Source: Lachnospiraceae bacterium OF09-6
GTDB taxonomy: Bacteria; Bacillota; Clostridia; Lachnospirales; Lachnospiraceae
DNA: 64,000 bases
Assembly: GCA_003435055.1 (NCBI GenBank)
Contig: QUMM01000004.1
Coordinates: 81,535 to 145,534 of the forward strand
Direction of reading: 5' to 3'
Below the pieces are notes generated by a model, which worked only from the letters and a program-made list of their open reading frames with translations, did not search any database and was not told the DNA's origin. Below are positions 1-9,321 of the stretch, piece after piece. The number at the start of each line of letters is the position of its first letter. Positions within the stretch are counted from its first letter, which is position 1. The translations under genes and the position numbers were made by a program.

Positions 1-408
1 GTGGGATTAGCTTATCTGCAGAATGAAGAGAATCAGATCAGGCTCGAACTGTATTTAGAAGAAAATCAAAATACTTTGAAAATGAATTGCTTCCAGACGG
101 GAAAGGATGTACAAACAAGAGAATTGGAATTGCCTCTGGAATCCGTATCAGAGAAGGATTTTACGGGGGTAAAAGGCCGATATGTGGTGCGGCTTCGTAT
201 GGAAGTAACCTATCTGCAGGTATCTTTTGAAATGATGACCCAAAACGGATGGAGAAAAGCAGGCGATTACGTAGACACCAGACATTTATCCACAGAAGTG
301 GCAGGCGGATTCACAGGATGTGTGGCCGGAGTATATGGATCATCCAATGGGAAAGATAGTGATCAGTATATAGAGATACATAATCTGGAGTATGGAGAAC
401 TGGTATGA
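1..408 (+). CDS. GH43-type glycosidase, C-terminal domain (5' truncated by window edge)
   Basis: Only the 3' end is in view; the frame is open at base 1. The visible 135 residues look like the beta-sandwich that follows the catalytic propeller in many GH43 beta-xylosidases and arabinofuranosidases. It opens with a GLAYLQNE strand and closes with GGFTGCVAGVYGS and IEIHNLEYGE, resembling the family's usual late 'F.G..vG' and final 'Fd.F.Y' strands. No catalytic residue is present, so the substrate cannot be named. The stop overlaps the next start in an ATGA, so the two genes are probably co-transcribed. Family assignment is by pattern only. Confidence 0.6.
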   Translation: MGLAYLQNEENQIRLELYLEENQNTLKMNCFQTGKDVQTRELELPLESVSEKDFTGVKGRYVVRLRMEVTYLQVSFEMMTQNGWRKAGDYVDTRHLSTEVAGGFTGCVAGVYGSSNGKDSDQYIEIHNLEYGELV

Positions 409-1331
409 TAAGAATCTTGACAAAGAAATTAAAAGATCATTTTTATCGTTTTGAGGAATATGGCGGACCGAATCAGGTGCACGCCTATCTGATCTGTGGA
501 ACAGAAAAGGCGCTGATGATAGATGGACTGTGGCTGGCAGAAGGATTGCTGGCAGAGGCAGAAAAGGTTTTACGGACAGAGTATGAAGACTATACACCCC
601 AAAACAGGGCTAAAAAGCTGGAGATGTTGATGACTCACGGACACGAAGATCATGCCGGAAAAGGAATGGAAGAGTTTCTGGAGGCAGGATGTGTGGTGTA
701 TTTGTCGGAGAAAGACTGGCTGATGCTTGCTGAAAAATACAAAGACAGAAAGCCACAAATCACATTTCTTACAGAAAAAATGTGTGACAGTTTCACAGAT
801 TCAGGAGAGTTGGTGCCCGGGCAGGCAGGCGGAAGAATGGATCTTGGCAGTATCACTGTGCAGATCGTAAAGATGCCGGGCCATACACCCGGATCACTTT
901 TGGTTTGGGTGCCAGAGTGGAATACTCTGCTTACTTCAGATGCTATTGGCGCAGGAGTATTGTGGATGCAGCTTCCGGAATGCAGACCACTTTCTGAGTA
1001 TGAAATGCAGGTACGAAGGCTGCTGGTATTTCTGGAAAACGAGAAAGCGAGGACTGGAATAGAAGTCAAGATCTATCCGGGACATGCACAGCAGATAGTC
1101 GCGGATGGAAATGGGGTATCGAAAGACAGTTTGGCAGAAGATGGGGAGCAGGAGATACTTACTTATCACTATGTCAGAGAAGTACTGGAGCTTACAGAAA
1201 AGATACAGGATAATCCCCAGATTGGACAGACGAAGCAGATAGACTATCCAGGGTTGGAGCATGTCAGAGTAAGAAGCGTTGGGGAAAGACTGTTGTATGA
1301 TTATTGCTATGATGAAGATCGTGCCAGATAA
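405..1331 (+). CDS. Metallo-beta-lactamase-fold hydrolase
   Basis: A 308-residue soluble protein with the MBL-fold metal-binding signature THGHEDH at about residues 77-83. Further ligand regions are KMPGHTPGS (about 165), LLTSDAIGAG (about 187) and YPGHAQQIV (about 226). These are the five motifs of a binuclear zinc hydrolase of the glyoxalase II / YcbL type. There is no signal peptide, so it is cytoplasmic. Translation is coupled to the upstream glycosidase through ATGA. The substrate cannot be read from sequence; a link to sugar metabolism is inference from context only. A hairpin terminator follows directly. Confidence 0.85.
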   Translation: MIRILTKKLKDHFYRFEEYGGPNQVHAYLICGTEKALMIDGLWLAEGLLAEAEKVLRTEYEDYTPQNRAKKLEMLMTHGHEDHAGKGMEEFLEAGCVVYLSEKDWLMLAEKYKDRKPQITFLTEKMCDSFTDSGELVPGQAGGRMDLGSITVQIVKMPGHTPGSLLVWVPEWNTLLTSDAIGAGVLWMQLPECRPLSEYEMQVRRLLVFLENEKARTGIEVKIYPGHAQQIVADGNGVSKDSLAEDGEQEILTYHYVREVLELTEKIQDNPQIGQTKQIDYPGLEHVRVRSVGERLLYDYCYDEDRAR

Positions 1332-1333
1332 GT

Positions 1334-1381
1334 AAAAAAGATCCTTGGAGAGGAATGTGATGTCTCCACGGATCTTTTTTT
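1334..1381. terminator. Bidirectional rho-independent terminator
   Basis: A hairpin lies between two converging genes. The arms AAAAGATCC..TGGAGA and TCTCCA..GGATCTTTT pair around a short loop and have an A-tract on the left and a T-tract on the right. It can therefore stop transcription of the MBL hydrolase (plus) and of the ABC-F gene (minus). Confidence 0.85.
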
Positions 1382-1387
1382 GTTCTG

Positions 1388-2938
1388 TTACAGTTTCGTA
1401 CTCCATTCCTGGCAGTTCCATACTTTTGTCACCACATCCTGATAGAATTCTGGTTCATGACAGATGAGAAGAATACTGCCCTTGTATTCTTTCAGGGCGC
1501 GTTTCAGCTCCTCCTTGGCATCTATATCCAGATGGTTGGTTGGCTCGTCCAGAAGGAGGATGTTGGTTGGTTTATTCAGAATCTTGCATAGCCGAACCTT
1601 GGCCTGCTCGCCACCGGAAAGTACACGTACCTGACTTTCAATGTGTTCGGTAGTCAGACCACATTTGGCCAGAGCAGAGCGCACTTCAAACTGATTAAAA
1701 GCAGGGAATTCCTGCCAGATCTCTTCAATGCAGGTAGTAGTATTTCCTGCCGGGGTTTCCTGTTCAAAGTATCCGATATACTGATAGTCGCCCAGTGTAA
1801 CTGAACCGGAGAATGGTTTGATCAGACCAAGTATACTCTTCAACAGAGTCGTCTTACCAATTCCGTTGGCACCCACCAGTGCAATCCGCTCGCCACGTTC
1901 CATGGAGATATTCAACGGACGGGTCAGAGGATCATCGTACCCGATCACCAGATCTTTTGTCTCGAAAATCATTTTTCCGGAAGCACGGGCTGCCTGAAAA
2001 TGGAACTCTGGCTTCGGCTTTTCTTTGGCCAGTTCGATCACATCCATTTTATCCAGCTTTTTCTGACGGGACATGGCCATGTTACGGGTGGCCACACTGG
2101 CCTTATTGCGGGCTACGAAGTCCTTCAGGTCACGGATTTCCTGCTGCTGGCGGTTGTAGGCAGCCTCCAGCTGCGCTTTTTTCATAGCATAGACTTCCTG
2201 GAATTTGTCATAGTCTCCCGGATAACGGTCCAGAGATTTATTTTCCATATGATAGATCAGGTTGATGACACTGTTCAGGAACGGAATGTCATGTGAGATC
2301 AGAATAAATGCATTCTCGTAATCATTCAGATAGCGCTTCAGCCATTCGATATGCTGTTCATCCAGGTAGTTGGTCGGCTCATCCAGAAGCAGAATATCTG
2401 GTTTTTCCAGAAGCAGTTTTCCCATCAGTACTTTGGTACGCTGACCGCCGGACAGATCCGTAACATCCCGATCCAGCCCGATATCCACCAGACCGAGGGC
2501 ACGGCCGATCTCTTCTACCTTTGCATCAATCATATAAAAATCGTGATGCTCCAGAAGCTCCTGAATGGTACCGGTCTCTTCCAGCAGCTTTTCCATTTCT
2601 TCAGGGGAGGCTTCTCCCATCTGCTCGAACATCCGGTTCATGTCGGTTTCCATATCAAAAAGATAAGAAAAAGCAGACTTCAGAACGTTCCGGATAGTCA
2701 TGCCCTTTTCCAGAACGGCATGCTGGTCCAGATATCCCACACGGACATTTTTCGCCCACTCTACCGTTCCTTCATCTGGCATCAGATGCCCGGTAATAAT
2801 ATTCATAAAGGTAGACTTTCCTTCTCCGTTGGCACCGATCAGTCCAATGTGTTCTCCTTTTAAGAGCCGGAAAGATACATTTTCAAAAATCGCACGGTCA
2901 CCAAAACCGTGGCTCAGATTCTTTACCTCTAAAATCAT
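1388..2938 (-). CDS. ABC-F family ATP-binding protein (YbiT-like)
   Basis: A 516-residue protein with two ABC ATPase domains and no membrane segment, the plan of ABC-F translation factors. Walker A motifs are GANGEGKST (about 35-43) and GANGIGKTT (about 353). Signature motifs are LSGGQ and LSGGE, each followed by a Walker B of the form ILLLDEPTNYLD / ILLLDEPTNHLD. The charged linker between the domains (about residues 240-320) is the ABC-F hallmark that reaches into the ribosomal E site. Length and domain spacing fit the YbiT/YkpA branch rather than the shorter antibiotic-resistance branches; the exact subgroup is not certain. RBS is AAGGAG just upstream of the start. Confidence 0.93.
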   Translation of the reverse strand: MILEVKNLSHGFGDRAIFENVSFRLLKGEHIGLIGANGEGKSTFMNIITGHLMPDEGTVEWAKNVRVGYLDQHAVLEKGMTIRNVLKSAFSYLFDMETDMNRMFEQMGEASPEEMEKLLEETGTIQELLEHHDFYMIDAKVEEIGRALGLVDIGLDRDVTDLSGGQRTKVLMGKLLLEKPDILLLDEPTNYLDEQHIEWLKRYLNDYENAFILISHDIPFLNSVINLIYHMENKSLDRYPGDYDKFQEVYAMKKAQLEAAYNRQQQEIRDLKDFVARNKASVATRNMAMSRQKKLDKMDVIELAKEKPKPEFHFQAARASGKMIFETKDLVIGYDDPLTRPLNISMERGERIALVGANGIGKTTLLKSILGLIKPFSGSVTLGDYQYIGYFEQETPAGNTTTCIEEIWQEFPAFNQFEVRSALAKCGLTTEHIESQVRVLSGGEQAKVRLCKILNKPTNILLLDEPTNHLDIDAKEELKRALKEYKGSILLICHEPEFYQDVVTKVWNCQEWSTKL

Positions 2939-3030
2939 AAAAATCTCCTTAAATACAGGTGTTTTACAACAGACTCCTGACCATCATATAAGAAAACCGT
3001 AAATTTGGCAACAGATTTTTGGCAATTCCC

Positions 3031-3074
3031 TTGACACTTTAATAAGGACTGGGCTAAAATGCTAATACTATTAG
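3031..3074 (+). promoter_or_regulatory. Promoter and palindromic operator of marR-RND operon
   Basis: TTGACA (3031-3036) and TAAAAT (3055-3060) are separated by 18 nt. Directly downstream lies the perfect palindrome CTAATACTATTAG (3062-3074), covering the expected transcription start. An AT-rich palindrome here is what a MarR repressor would bind, so autorepression of the marR-RND operon is likely. The repressor-operator pairing is inference. Confidence 0.75.
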
Positions 3075-3104
3075 ATAACAATATGAGGGACAAGAGGAAA
3101 AAAC

Positions 3105-3593
3105 ATGGATTTTGAAGAACTGGCACGTGAATTTTTAGAAGATTTTTTTAGACTGGGACGATATCATCGCAGCAGAGAGATCAGCAGTTCGATGAAGGGA
3201 GAAGCGTTCCTGCTGATGTATCTCTGGAAAAAACAGGATACTGCGACGCCGGGGGAACTGGGAAAAGCAATGAAGACCAGCTCTGCGCGTGTGGCGGCAG
3301 CTCTGAATAATCTGGAACGCAAGGGGATGATCGTTCGAAAGGCAGAGGAGAAAGATCGAAGAAAAATACGGGTAGAACTGACTGGAAAAGGAGAAGAACA
3401 GGCAAAACAGTGGCAGAAGATGTCGCTTTGCATGGTGACCAGGCTGATGGAACAGCTGGGAGAAGAGGATGCAAAGCAGATGCTGCATATACTGAAGCGG
3501 ATCAATGAGATTATGCCACAGATAGATTGCTGTGACAGTGTAAATGAGGGAGAAAAAGACAACAGGGGAGGCAAAGATGATATCGAAGTTTAG
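3105..3593 (+). CDS. MarR family transcriptional regulator
   Basis: A 162-residue winged-helix protein. The core runs from MKGEAFLLMYLWK through GELGKAMKTSSARVAAALNNLERKGMIVRK (recognition helix) to the wing EEKDRRKIRVELTGKG, the usual MarR order with the DRR motif in the wing. The start ATG is preceded by AAGAGG. The 3' end overlaps the RND pump start by 17 bp, so repressor and pump are one operon. The palindrome in the promoter suggests it represses this operon and releases it on binding a ligand. Its inducer is unknown. Confidence 0.92.
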   Translation: MDFEELAREFLEDFFRLGRYHRSREISSSMKGEAFLLMYLWKKQDTATPGELGKAMKTSSARVAAALNNLERKGMIVRKAEEKDRRKIRVELTGKGEEQAKQWQKMSLCMVTRLMEQLGEEDAKQMLHILKRINEIMPQIDCCDSVNEGEKDNRGGKDDIEV

Positions 3594-5910
3594 TGTAAAG
3601 AAGCCGTATACCGTTCTGGTGGGAGTGGTACTGGTTCTGGTGCTTGGTTATGTATCTTTTACCAGCATGCAGACAGATCTCCTGCCGGATATGAATCTGC
3701 CGTATGCGATTGTGTATACCACTTACATCGGGGCAAGTCCGGAGGAAGTAGAGAGTACGGTAACCAGACCAGTGGAACAGGCGATGGCAACCATCAGTAA
3801 TATTGAAAATATCAGTTCTACATCCGCAGAGAATCTGTCTATGGTGGTCCTGGAATTTGCTCAGACAGCAGATATGGATTCCATTACGGTAGATATGCGG
3901 GAGAAGCTGAACCAGATCGAGGGAACCTGGAGTGATTCGGTGGGCAATCCGATTATTATGAAGCTGAATCCGGATATGATGCCGGTTATGGTGGCAGCAT
4001 TGGAAGGCGGCGACCTGAGTCAGAGTGAATTGACTGATCTGGTGGAAAATAATATCCTGCCGGAGCTGGAAAGCATAGAGGGTGTAGCTTCTGTTTCTTC
4101 CACCGGAACCATTGAGGAACAGGTGCAGGTTGTCCTTAGAGAGGACAAAATCAAAGAAGTCAATCAAAAAGTCCGTAAAGCACTGGATAAGAAGTTCGAT
4201 GATGCACAGGCAGAGCTGGACGAAAACAAGGCGAAGCTGGAGAGCGGGGAAAGCGCTTTAAAGAGCGGACAGGAACAGCTGAAAGAGCAGACAGGAAAAG
4301 CACAGGAGAAGATCAGTTCCGGTTCCACTCAGATGATTACAGGAAGTGTCCAGTTAAGTGAGAAACAGAAAGAGGTAGAGTCTGCTTTAAGTGAACTGGA
4401 TAAATCGGAAACAGAATTAAACAATCAGGAAAAACAGCTGGAAGACGGAGAAAAAGCACTTCTGGCACTTCCGGCTCAGAAGATAGCATTGGAGACGCAG
4501 AAAGATTCCATAGATCAGGCACTGGCAGCGGTAAGCACTCTGACTGCCGGACAGGTAGAACAGTTGAATCAGGCGATTGCACAATTGGAGCAGGTGCTGG
4601 GGCTTGGTCAGATCCAGGAAGATGCTTCAGATACAGAAGTGACAGAAGCAGATCAGACACAGGATGAGACAGCGGGTCTGATCGAAAATCAGCAGAATCT
4701 GACGAAGGCAGCTCAGGACAGCGCACAGGAGGCAGATGTGCAGATGCCAGATTCGGTGGATACCCAGCCAGAGATTGCAGATGGAGAAGTGCTGGCGGGG
4801 CTGGGAAGCAGTCAGAGTACCGGTGCGGAACAGATTCTGGATGAATCAGGAAGTGTGAATGTGCCGGATTATGGAGGGCTGGCAGGGGATGCCAGTCAGA
4901 TGGCTCAGAGCATGGAAGCGGTCAAAGCACAGTACGATCAGCTGGTGGAACAGAGAAATCAGCTGATTGCCCTTGGAATCGATATTACATTGTCTGGTGA
5001 CGAGCTGGAGACCAATATTTCCAGTGTAAAGGCAACCTTGCAGGATACTGATAAGCAGCTTTCAGATGGTATTGCAACAATTCAGGATCAGATTGACAAG
5101 ACTCCGGAACAGATGGAGACCATTCAGAAGGGAAAAGACGCTGTTGCACAGGGCAAATCCCAGATTACAGAGGGCAGAGCCCAGCTAAATGCGGCAAAAG
5201 AACAGCTGGCAGCAGCTCAGAAAAAGATGACCGATGGACAGAGCCAGCTGTCCGGTGCGCAGAGTAAGATAGACGGGGCCAAGATCGATGCCACCATTGA
5301 GATGGCAGTGGGAAAAGCCCAGCTGCAGTCCGGAAAGCAGCAGATTGAAGCAGCACTGGATCAGATCGAGGAGCAGAAGGAATCTGCCTATGATCAGGCA
5401 GATGTGACGGAACTGGTAACTACAGATCTGATCAGGAATATCCTGGCAGCCCAGAACTTTATGATGCCGGCAGGCTATGTGACAGAAGATGGCATTGATT
5501 TCCTGGTGCGAGTAGGAAACAAATTCAGCAGTATGGAAGACATGAATGATCTCGTGGTGCTGGATCTGCATATGGATGACCTGGATCCGATTACGCTTTC
5601 TGATGTGGCAGATGTGGTGATGACGGATAACAGTAATGAGATCTATGCAACGGTCAATGACCATCTGGGTGTGATGCTGACGATGCAGAAGCAGTCAGGC
5701 TATTCCACTGGAACGGTGTCGAATAAGATCAAAGACAAGTTCGCAGAACTGGAAGAAAACAACGGAGATATTCGTTTTATCAAGATGATGGATCAGGGTG
5801 TCTACATTGATATGGTAGTAGATTCTGTCATCCAGAATATGCTATCCGGAGCAGTGCTTGCAATCCTGGTACTGCTGATATTCCTGGAAGCTTTCGACCG
5901 ACGCTGGTGA
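3577..5910 (+). CDS. RND efflux transporter (HAE1-like), N-terminal part, frameshifted
   Basis: First part of an AcrB/MMPL-type pump. It begins MISKFSVKKPYT with GGGGAGG upstream, overlapping marR, which is preferred over an ATG at 3544. TM1 (about 12-32) leads into TDLLPDMNLPYAIVYTTYIGASPEEVE, typical of HAE1 porter domains. A Gln/Lys/Glu-rich coiled-coil stretch (about residues 190-620) is inserted in the porter domain, as in Gram-positive homologues. The frame breaks within TM2 at about 5889 and ends at TGA. Restoring one base gives IFL-x-SFRPTLVIACSIPISI, continuous with the next frame. The intact protein would span 3577-7895, about 1439 residues. Confidence 0.9.
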   Translation: MISKFSVKKPYTVLVGVVLVLVLGYVSFTSMQTDLLPDMNLPYAIVYTTYIGASPEEVESTVTRPVEQAMATISNIENISSTSAENLSMVVLEFAQTADMDSITVDMREKLNQIEGTWSDSVGNPIIMKLNPDMMPVMVAALEGGDLSQSELTDLVENNILPELESIEGVASVSSTGTIEEQVQVVLREDKIKEVNQKVRKALDKKFDDAQAELDENKAKLESGESALKSGQEQLKEQTGKAQEKISSGSTQMITGSVQLSEKQKEVESALSELDKSETELNNQEKQLEDGEKALLALPAQKIALETQKDSIDQALAAVSTLTAGQVEQLNQAIAQLEQVLGLGQIQEDASDTEVTEADQTQDETAGLIENQQNLTKAAQDSAQEADVQMPDSVDTQPEIADGEVLAGLGSSQSTGAEQILDESGSVNVPDYGGLAGDASQMAQSMEAVKAQYDQLVEQRNQLIALGIDITLSGDELETNISSVKATLQDTDKQLSDGIATIQDQIDKTPEQMETIQKGKDAVAQGKSQITEGRAQLNAAKEQLAAAQKKMTDGQSQLSGAQSKIDGAKIDATIEMAVGKAQLQSGKQQIEAALDQIEEQKESAYDQADVTELVTTDLIRNILAAQNFMMPAGYVTEDGIDFLVRVGNKFSSMEDMNDLVVLDLHMDDLDPITLSDVADVVMTDNSNEIYATVNDHLGVMLTMQKQSGYSTGTVSNKIKDKFAELEENNGDIRFIKMMDQGVYIDMVVDSVIQNMLSGAVLAILVLLIFLEAFDRRW

Positions 5911-7895
5911 TTGCATGCTCTATCCCAATCAGTATTATGACGGCGATTGTTTGTATGTATTTCAGTCATATTACTCTGAATATTATTTCCCTGTCCGGTC
6001 TGGCACTGGGAATCGGTATGCTGGTAGACAACTCCATTGTAGTAATTGAGAATATCTATCGTCTGCGAAGCGAAGGATATTCCGTGAAAAAAGCAGCTGT
6101 AGAGGGCGCAAGCCAGGTGGCAGGCGCGATTGTGGCATCTACCCTGACAACCATATGTGTATTTGCACCGATTTTGTTTACAGAAGGAATCACAAGACAG
6201 CTGTTTGTGGATATGGGACTTACCATTGCATATTCACTGATAGCCAGTCTGGTCGTAGCACTGACACTGGTGCCGGCTATGGCGGCGGGGCTTCTGAAAA
6301 AAGGAACGGATAAGAAACACCGTATTTTTGATAAAATTCAAAATGCTTATGCATGGACATTGAAAGGGGCTTTGAAGGTGAAGCCTCTGGTTATTCTCCT
6401 GGCAGCAGGAATCCTGGTATTGTCTGCCAAGCTGACAGTTTCCAGGGGAACCGAATTTATGGGTGACATGGAAAGTACACAGATGTCTGCTACCCTGACA
6501 GCACCGGAGGGCAGTTCACTGGCCGACACATCAAAAGTGTCCGATGAGGCAATTGAGCGCATTCGCACGATTGAGGATGTGGAAGATGTGGGCGCCATGG
6601 TATCCGGAAACAGTATGATGAGTATGATGGGATCTGGATCGGGAAATAACCGGGAAGTTTCTATGTACATTATGCTGAAAGAGAATAAGAAGCAGAGTGA
6701 TGCGGAAGTGGCTAGCCAGATTATGGAGAAAACAAAGGATCTGGACTGTGAAATAAATGTACAGACTTCGAATATGGATATGTCATCCCTGGGTGGTTCT
6801 GGTATCAGCGTCATGATCAAAGGCAGGGAACTGGATACCTTAAAACAGATCGCAGGAGATGTGGCAGAGATTCTTTCTTCTGTGGATGGAACGAAAAATG
6901 TATCAGATGGTATTGAAGAAAAGACGGTGGAAATGCGCCTGGTGGTGGACAAAAATAAAGCCATGAGCTATCAGCTGACCACCGCACAGATCTATCAGTT
7001 CCTCCAGCAGAAGCTGGCAGAAGCAAGCAGTGCCACAACGTTAAGTACCGAGTCGTCTGATTATGACGTCCTGGTAATCAGTGATGCAGATGAGACACTG
7101 ACCAGAGATAAAATAAAAGAACTGACAATAGAAGGAACCAATGCGGATCAGAAAAAAGAAGACATTCCATTATCTGACCTGGTGGAATTCGTAGATACAG
7201 AAGGATTTTCTTCCATTAAGCGTGATGCACAGAACCGTTACGTCAGTGCAACGGCAGAGCTGGAAGATGGCTATAATATTGGACTGGTTTCCGCAGAAGC
7301 AGAAAAGAAGCTGGCAGAATATAAGGTGCCGAAGGGATATAGTGTATCCATGCAGGGAGAAGATGAGACCATCAATGAGGCAATGGGGCAGGTAGTCAAA
7401 ATGCTGATTCTGGCAATTGTATTCATGTATCTGATCATGGTGGCCCAGTTCCAGTCCCTGTTGTCACCGTTTGTCATTATCTTTACGATTCCATTGGCCT
7501 TTACCGGTGGATTCCTGGCATTATATCTGACCGATAAGCCAGTCAGTGTCATTGCCATGATCGGCTTTGTTATGCTGGCAGGTATTATTGTAAACAATGG
7601 TATTGTTCTGGTGGATTATATTAACCAGCTGCGAAGAGGCGGAATGGAAAAGAAACCTGCCATTGTGGAGGCTGGACGTTCCAGGCTGCGGCCGGTTATC
7701 ATGACAGCACTGACGACCATTCTGGGATTGTGTACAATGGCAGCCGGAAATGGTATGGGGGCAGATATGGTGCAGCCAATGGCGATTGTAACAATTGGTG
7801 GCCTGATCTATGGTACGCTGATGACCTTGTTTGTCATTCCATGTGTATATGACATTTTTAACCGGAAAAAAGATCTGACAGAACGGGAAGAATAG
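5907..7895 (+). CDS. RND efflux transporter, C-terminal part of the same gene
   Basis: Continues the pump from TM2: IACSIPISIMTAIVCMYF, then TM3-TM6 with GLALGIGMLVDNSIVVIENI, the classic RND TM4 motif containing the proton-relay Asp. The second porter domain and six more TM helices follow, the last block including GIIVNNGIVLVDYINQLRRGG. A GTG overlaps the preceding TGA, which could mimic coupled translation. However, a break inside a helix and the exact restoration by one added base argue for one gene. The expected role is proton-driven export of amphiphiles, perhaps lipids or drugs; the substrate is unknown. Confidence 0.9.
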   Translation: MIACSIPISIMTAIVCMYFSHITLNIISLSGLALGIGMLVDNSIVVIENIYRLRSEGYSVKKAAVEGASQVAGAIVASTLTTICVFAPILFTEGITRQLFVDMGLTIAYSLIASLVVALTLVPAMAAGLLKKGTDKKHRIFDKIQNAYAWTLKGALKVKPLVILLAAGILVLSAKLTVSRGTEFMGDMESTQMSATLTAPEGSSLADTSKVSDEAIERIRTIEDVEDVGAMVSGNSMMSMMGSGSGNNREVSMYIMLKENKKQSDAEVASQIMEKTKDLDCEINVQTSNMDMSSLGGSGISVMIKGRELDTLKQIAGDVAEILSSVDGTKNVSDGIEEKTVEMRLVVDKNKAMSYQLTTAQIYQFLQQKLAEASSATTLSTESSDYDVLVISDADETLTRDKIKELTIEGTNADQKKEDIPLSDLVEFVDTEGFSSIKRDAQNRYVSATAELEDGYNIGLVSAEAEKKLAEYKVPKGYSVSMQGEDETINEAMGQVVKMLILAIVFMYLIMVAQFQSLLSPFVIIFTIPLAFTGGFLALYLTDKPVSVIAMIGFVMLAGIIVNNGIVLVDYINQLRRGGMEKKPAIVEAGRSRLRPVIMTALTTILGLCTMAAGNGMGADMVQPMAIVTIGGLIYGTLMTLFVIPCVYDIFNRKKDLTEREE

Positions 7896-7905
7896 GAAAT
7901 ATAAA

Positions 7906-7948
7906 AAGGCTGAATCTATGTCTGAAAACAGATATTGGATTCAGCCTT
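7906..7948 (+). terminator. Hairpin terminator after RND gene
   Basis: The arms AAGGCTGAATC and GATTCAGCCTT pair perfectly around a loop that holds a second small stem, TCTG-AAAA-CAGA. The T-tract after it is weak, so termination efficiency is uncertain. Confidence 0.65.
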
Positions 7949-8024
7949 AATCTGACTAAAAATAAGAAAAAACGAGCATGGATGATTAAAATAATAAATA
8001 AAAAGAAGCGGGAGGATTCGTTTT

Positions 8025-9221
8025 ATGAAAGCAGAAAGACTGATAAAGCTGTTAGGTATATGCAGCTGTTGTGTACTACTGAATGGCTGCACAGGTGTCA
8101 GGGCACGGGTGCAGAATACGGAAACCGTTCTGGAAGAAACAGAACTTCCTGGTTCTGATGGAATGGAAGATACCGAAATGGAATCGGATGTAGAAGCCTC
8201 TTCCGCGGAAGTGACATCAGGAACAGGTGCAGAGGAAGAACAGGTTCTGGATCAGTCAGCTGAGATCAAAATGGCAAATGTCAATCCGGCAGCAGAAGAA
8301 CGTGTTTTGGCAACGGAGGTTGCTGAGGAGACAGAAATCGACACACAAGCCGAGACAGAAGCAGATTCTGAAAATCAGACAGAAGGCGAGGAAGCAGAGA
8401 ATCTGCGGAAACTGACATATCAGGTGGAAGATCAGAAACTGGAGATCGGAAAATGCTTTGGTGCGATTGTGGTTCCAGAATATGCAACGGACGAAGATGG
8501 CAGTCAGGTAAGAGGAAAAGTGGAATGGAGAAAGCCTGGAAAGGATCGTGTTTTGGATGAAGATATGGAACTGACAGGTGTGGCTGGTGATAAACGAATC
8601 TTGGAATGGACCTTTGTGCCAGAGGAAGCTGGATATGAGAAAGTGACTGGAACTGCAGAGATCACCATGCAGGAAATGACGGCAGAAGAAGGCGGCAGTA
8701 TGATGGAAATGGCCGGTCTGTGGCCGGAGAAGATCACAGATGAGACATCGAAAGCCTCCAGTTCATCGGGAAGCAGCGCAGGTGCTTCAAATATTATCGA
8801 AGCATCCGATATAACCGAGGCACTGAAGTGGATGAGTGCACATATGACAGGCACAAATCGATTGGGTGGACGGAAAGAAAACACCGCTCGTGATGCCGGA
8901 AAAGAAAACTTTACGGTAGCACATGGAACGGTTGTCCATGAGGAAAATGAAAATCAGGAAGAACTGGAAAACAGATCTTTGGAAACAGAAAAGACTGTAG
9001 AAGGTGAAGCAGAAACGAAAACAACCGCTTATCGCACAGCAGAAAGTGCAGTGAAAGCTTTGAAATATGTGCCAGAAAGAAAAAATACAGCGCCTGGAGC
9101 AGAGAAAAACCTGACGTATACAGATCAGCATGAAGAGAGTCTGACCTGTGCAGATGTGTTGGAATATGGAAGAGTTGGTATGACAGTATTTATTGTTTCT
9201 CAGGGCTGGTATCTCAGATAG
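8025..9221 (+). CDS. Lipoprotein with Ig-like segment, function unknown
   Basis: A 398-residue protein with a lipoprotein signal peptide: basic start, hydrophobic core, then lipobox LLNGC, predicting lipidation at Cys22. After it comes a long acidic, low-complexity stretch rich in Glu/Thr/Ser (about 30-130). A short segment (about 135-215) ends WTFVPEEAGYEKVTGTAEI, resembling surface beta-sandwich repeats of Firmicutes. The rest is again Glu/Lys-rich. No enzyme motif is visible. RBS GGGAGG precedes the ATG. It probably sits on the outer face of the membrane as a spacer or adhesin-like protein; that role is inference. Confidence 0.7.
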   Translation: MKAERLIKLLGICSCCVLLNGCTGVRARVQNTETVLEETELPGSDGMEDTEMESDVEASSAEVTSGTGAEEEQVLDQSAEIKMANVNPAAEERVLATEVAEETEIDTQAETEADSENQTEGEEAENLRKLTYQVEDQKLEIGKCFGAIVVPEYATDEDGSQVRGKVEWRKPGKDRVLDEDMELTGVAGDKRILEWTFVPEEAGYEKVTGTAEITMQEMTAEEGGSMMEMAGLWPEKITDETSKASSSSGSSAGASNIIEASDITEALKWMSAHMTGTNRLGGRKENTARDAGKENFTVAHGTVVHEENENQEELENRSLETEKTVEGEAETKTTAYRTAESAVKALKYVPERKNTAPGAEKNLTYTDQHEESLTCADVLEYGRVGMTVFIVSQGWYLR

Positions 9222-9274
9222 TACACGGAAATGACTTGTAATAACAGAAAAAATGGCATAAAATAAAGAAAGTC

Positions 9275-9305
9275 GGGGGACGGAGAAGGTTTCGTCCCCT
9301 TATTT
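9275..9305 (+). terminator. Hairpin terminator after lipoprotein gene
   Basis: The arms GGGGACG (9276-9282) and CGTCCCC (9293-9299) surround a 10-nt loop and are followed by a short T-rich stretch. Confidence 0.6.
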
Positions 9306-9321
9306 ATCATAAAATAATAAA

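Noticed and set aside
5901..5915. GTGA overlap between two RND frames as a genuine two-gene arrangement or programmed frameshift
   Set aside because: The break lies inside TM2, one added base restores the normal family sequence, and no slippery heptamer or downstream structure is visible.
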